Shown piece by piece: positions 15,681 to 17,687 of a stretch of 17,687 nt of DNA. Source of the DNA: an uncultured Salinimicrobium sp. (GTDB lineage: Bacteria > Bacteroidota > Bacteroidia > Flavobacteriales > Flavobacteriaceae). The notes beneath the pieces are model-generated. The model made no database searches. It was not told the origin of the DNA and worked only from the letters and a program-made list of their open reading frames with translations. A program made the position numbers and the translations under genes. Every line of letters begins with the position of its first letter. The stretch's first letter is position 1. The stretch spans positions 1 to 17,687 of the forward strand of contig CAMPJY010000038.1 of NCBI GenBank assembly GCA_946887025.1, read 5' to 3'.

Positions 15681-16775
15681 ATGAAAATCCTAGTCGCCTT
15701 AGCCCGTTTTATCGTCGGTGTCCTCTTCATCTTTTCTGGCTTTATTAAACTCAATGATCCCATTGGTTTTTCATTCAAACTCGAAGAGTACTTCAGTCCG
15801 AGTGTGCTGAATCTCGAATTCCTGGCCCCATTTGCCCTGATAATCGCAGTTTCCCTGGTTATTATAGAACTGGTCCTGGGAATCATGCTGTTGATAGGAT
15901 ATCTCCCGAAGTTCACTACCTGGGCACTGCTGCTAATGATCATTTTCTTCACCTTCCTCACTTTTTATTCCGCATATTTCAATAAGGTTACAGACTGTGG
16001 TTGTTTCGGGGATGCCATTCCCCTCACCCCATGGGAATCATTTTATAAAGATGTTATTCTCTTTGTGTTGATCCTGTTGCTGTTCTTCAAACGGGAATAT
16101 ATCACCCCTTTGTTTGCAAAAGCCTCCCATAAATGGATCATCTTCGTCTCTTTTATCCTTTGCCTGGGATTCGCATATTATGTACTGATGCATTTGCCCC
16201 TGATGGATTTCAGGGCCTATAAAGTGGGTTACAATATCGAAGAAAAGATGACGGTTCCCGAGGGCGCGCCTGAAGCTGTTTATGATTATAAATGGAAGTT
16301 CAATGTAGGCGGCGAGGAGAAGATATTTACCACCAATGGGTCCTATCCACAGGTAGCTGGAGAATTTATCGGGGTGGAAACCGAACTCGTGCAGGAAGGA
16401 TACCTGCCGCCTATTCATGATTTTGCCATGGAAAGGGAAGGGAAGGATTTCACCGCAGAATTACTGCAGGAGGACAAGCTGATCCTGATTGTGGCCTACA
16501 GTCTGCGCAGGAGTGAAGCCAAAGGGCTGGCCAGGATGAGTAAGCTTGCTGAAGAAGCCAGGGCCAAAGGCTATAAGGTAATTGGCCTTTCGGCGTCGGG
16601 AAAGGAACTGAAGGAGGAAATCAGTGAGAAATACAACCTGGATTTTGAATTCTATTTCAGTGATGAAACTGCCTTAAAGACCATTATTCGCAGTAATCCC
16701 GGGATTGTCAAAGTGGAGCGAGGAACCATAAAGCAGAAACTCCATTGGAGTGATGCGGAGGAGCTGAAGCTGTAA
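15681..16775 (+). CDS. DoxX/MauE-type membrane protein with C-terminal thioredoxin-like domain (BT_3928 family)
   Basis: A 364-residue protein. The N-terminal half resembles DoxX/MauE redox-associated membrane proteins: hydrophobic helices at about 3-21, 48-73, 80-100 and 121-137, then a fifth at about 151-171. The motif DCGCFGD (105-111) after the third helix carries Cys106 and Cys108, the likely redox pair of the family. The C-terminal part (about 235-360) has a thioredoxin-like look (LILIVAYSL, helix, GYKVIGLSAS, then FYFSDETALKTIIRSNPGIV) but no CxxC: the position after the first strand reads YSLRRSEA. The domain is therefore probably not a classical disulfide oxidoreductase by itself. 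It sits between DUF1599 and tpiA, a gene order I recall as common in Flavobacteriia. Role unknown; involvement in envelope thiol chemistry is inference. Confidence 0.82.
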   Translation: MKILVALARFIVGVLFIFSGFIKLNDPIGFSFKLEEYFSPSVLNLEFLAPFALIIAVSLVIIELVLGIMLLIGYLPKFTTWALLLMIIFFTFLTFYSAYFNKVTDCGCFGDAIPLTPWESFYKDVILFVLILLLFFKREYITPLFAKASHKWIIFVSFILCLGFAYYVLMHLPLMDFRAYKVGYNIEEKMTVPEGAPEAVYDYKWKFNVGGEEKIFTTNGSYPQVAGEFIGVETELVQEGYLPPIHDFAMEREGKDFTAELLQEDKLILIVAYSLRRSEAKGLARMSKLAEEARAKGYKVIGLSASGKELKEEISEKYNLDFEFYFSDETALKTIIRSNPGIVKVERGTIKQKLHWSDAEELKL

Positions 16776-16800
16776 ATACTTATTCACAATAACGTTTTCA

Positions 16801-16833
16801 GAAAGATGCCCAGACCGGGCATCTTTCTTTTTT
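16801..16833 (+). terminator. Intrinsic terminator after the DoxX-type gene
   Basis: GAAAGATGCCC (16801-16811) and GGGCATCTTTC (16817-16827) form a perfect 11-bp stem with the loop AGACC, followed by six T residues. It lies 25 nt past the stop codon, so tpiA needs its own promoter. Confidence 0.94.
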
Positions 16834-16901
16834 ACTTAGTTTTATTTCCCTTATTGGAAATCCTTAAGAATGGGAGCAAGGGCATTCCCGTCAATAATGA
16901 A

Positions 16902-16909
16902 TATCTTTG
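16902..16909 (+). promoter_or_regulatory. -7 promoter element of tpiA
   Basis: TATCTTTG is a perfect TAnnTTTG match, located after the upstream terminator and 90 nt before the tpiA ATG. A clear -33 TTTG partner is not seen at the usual spacing. If used, it would give a 5' untranslated leader of about 83 nt that contains the hairpin at 16953-16982. Confidence 0.55.
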
Positions 16910-16952
16910 TAGATCAACGCGTACTAAAACCAATTCAATAAAGTTATAAATT

Positions 16953-16982
16953 AAAGGCGCAGCGGAATTTTCCGCAGCCTTT
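16953..16982 (+). promoter_or_regulatory. Hairpin in the tpiA leader
   Basis: A two-part stem: AAAGGC (16953-16958) with GCCTTT (16977-16982), and inside it GCGGAA (16962-16967) with TTCCGC (16970-16975) around a TT turn, separated by a small asymmetric internal loop. It ends 16 nt before the tpiA ATG and is followed by only a short T-run, so it could act as an attenuator, mRNA stabiliser or a block on ribosome access. No known riboswitch is recognised. Confidence 0.6.
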
Positions 16983-16998
16983 TCAAACCATCAGAACC

Positions 16999-17687
16999 AT
17001 GAGAAAAAAAATAGTGGCCGGAAACTGGAAAATGAACAATGACCTGGCAGAAACCGAGGAATTGTTGTCCAATATTAAACTACAGTGGGTGAAGGAGCCT
17101 GAAGCTACGGTTATCGTAGCTCCCGCTTTTACCAACCTGTACCACACTTTCGAATCCCTGCGGAAGACCCCCATTGAAGTAGCCGCGCAGAATATGCACC
17201 AGAGCGGGAATGGAGCCTTCACCGGAGAGGTTTCAGCCAGAATGTTGAAGAGTGTAGGGGTAGGAAGCGTTATTTTGGGCCATAGCGAGCGCAGAGCCCT
17301 CTTTAATGAAACAAATGAGGTGTTGGCTGAAAAAGTAAATTCCGCATTGGAGAACGGCCTGAAAGTGATTTTCTGCGTGGGGGAAGAACTGGAGGAGCGG
17401 AAAAAAGAAAATCATTTTGAGGTGGTAAAGTCTCACCTGGAAGGAGGGCTTTTCCATGTTTCCCCTGAATCCTGGAAAGATATAGTCATTGCCTATGAAC
17501 CAGTATGGGCTATTGGTACAGGAGAAACCGCTTCTCCGGAACAGGCGCAGGAGATGCACGCCTTTATCCGTAAGACCATTGCCGACGAGTTCGGGAAAGA
17601 GATCGCGGATGAGGTTTCGATACTTTACGGCGGAAGCGTGAAACCTTCCAACGCCAAGGAAATCTTTGCCAAGGAAGATGTGGATGG
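16999..17687 (+). CDS. tpiA: Triose-phosphate isomerase, 3' end beyond the window
   Basis: Glycolytic enzyme interconverting dihydroxyacetone phosphate and glyceraldehyde 3-phosphate. The first 229 of about 250 residues are present. Family motifs: GNWKMN with the substrate-binding Lys11, the electrophile His95 in ILGHSERR, the catalytic base Glu167 in AYEPVWAIGTG (165-175, including flexible loop 6), and YGGSVKPSNA near 210-219. No damage is visible. Start at ATG 16999 gives MRKKIVAGNWKMN, the normal N-terminus. It is separated from the DoxX-type gene by a strong terminator and has its own -7 element and leader hairpin. Confidence 0.97.
   Translation, partial: MRKKIVAGNWKMNNDLAETEELLSNIKLQWVKEPEATVIVAPAFTNLYHTFESLRKTPIEVAAQNMHQSGNGAFTGEVSARMLKSVGVGSVILGHSERRALFNETNEVLAEKVNSALENGLKVIFCVGEELEERKKENHFEVVKSHLEGGLFHVSPESWKDIVIAYEPVWAIGTGETASPEQAQEMHAFIRKTIADEFGKEIADEVSILYGGSVKPSNAKEIFAKEDVD

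Overview
This window looks like ordinary chromosome from a member of the Bacteroidota, most likely class Flavobacteriia. The evidence is the protein set (Rho with a long Asn/Arg/Asp/Ser-rich insertion, a DUF4293 membrane protein, a duplicated DUF1599 protein beside a DoxX/BT_3928-type protein and tpiA, a fused ThrA), the absence of clear Shine-Dalgarno sequences, and several matches to the Bacteroidota -7 promoter element TAnnTTTG. No phage, transposase, CRISPR array or rRNA is visible. The species cannot be named from sequence alone.

Layout, left to right. 1-781: the 3' part of tRNA-Glu(UUC), then rpsT (ribosomal protein S20) with a strong terminator, then a gene-free stretch of about 390 bp that holds four exact-length 11-bp tandem repeats and a long interspersed-type inverted repeat. 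782-2341 (minus): a GapN-like NADP-dependent aldehyde dehydrogenase. 2605-7570: the threonine operon, with a promoter, a previously unlisted 34-residue Thr/Ile-rich leader peptide, RNA hairpins, then thrA (aspartokinase-homoserine dehydrogenase), thrB and thrC packed with a 2-nt gap and a 4-nt overlap, closing in a bidirectional terminator. 7596-9437 (minus): rho.

9581-13320: a DUF4293 membrane protein with its own promoter and a bidirectional terminator, a minus-strand YfcE-type phosphodiesterase, truA with a TTG start, and an MsbA-like ABC exporter. 13336-15019 (minus): folP followed by cdaA, the diadenylate cyclase that makes c-di-AMP. 15093-16775: the DUF1599 repeat protein and a DoxX/MauE-type membrane protein fused to a thioredoxin-like domain. 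16902-17687: tpiA with its promoter and a leader hairpin, cut by the window end.

The thr genes carry aspartate to threonine; the leader peptide predicts that charged tRNA-Thr/tRNA-Ile levels tune the operon. GapN and TpiA both act at the triose-phosphate level of glycolysis, but are in separate units. The remaining genes are housekeeping functions (translation, tRNA modification, transcription termination, folate, second messenger). The best candidate for something under-described is the threonine leader region with its hairpins but no U-tract terminator; next are the Rho low-complexity insertion and the repeat-rich gap after rpsT. I see no convincing wholly new multi-gene system.
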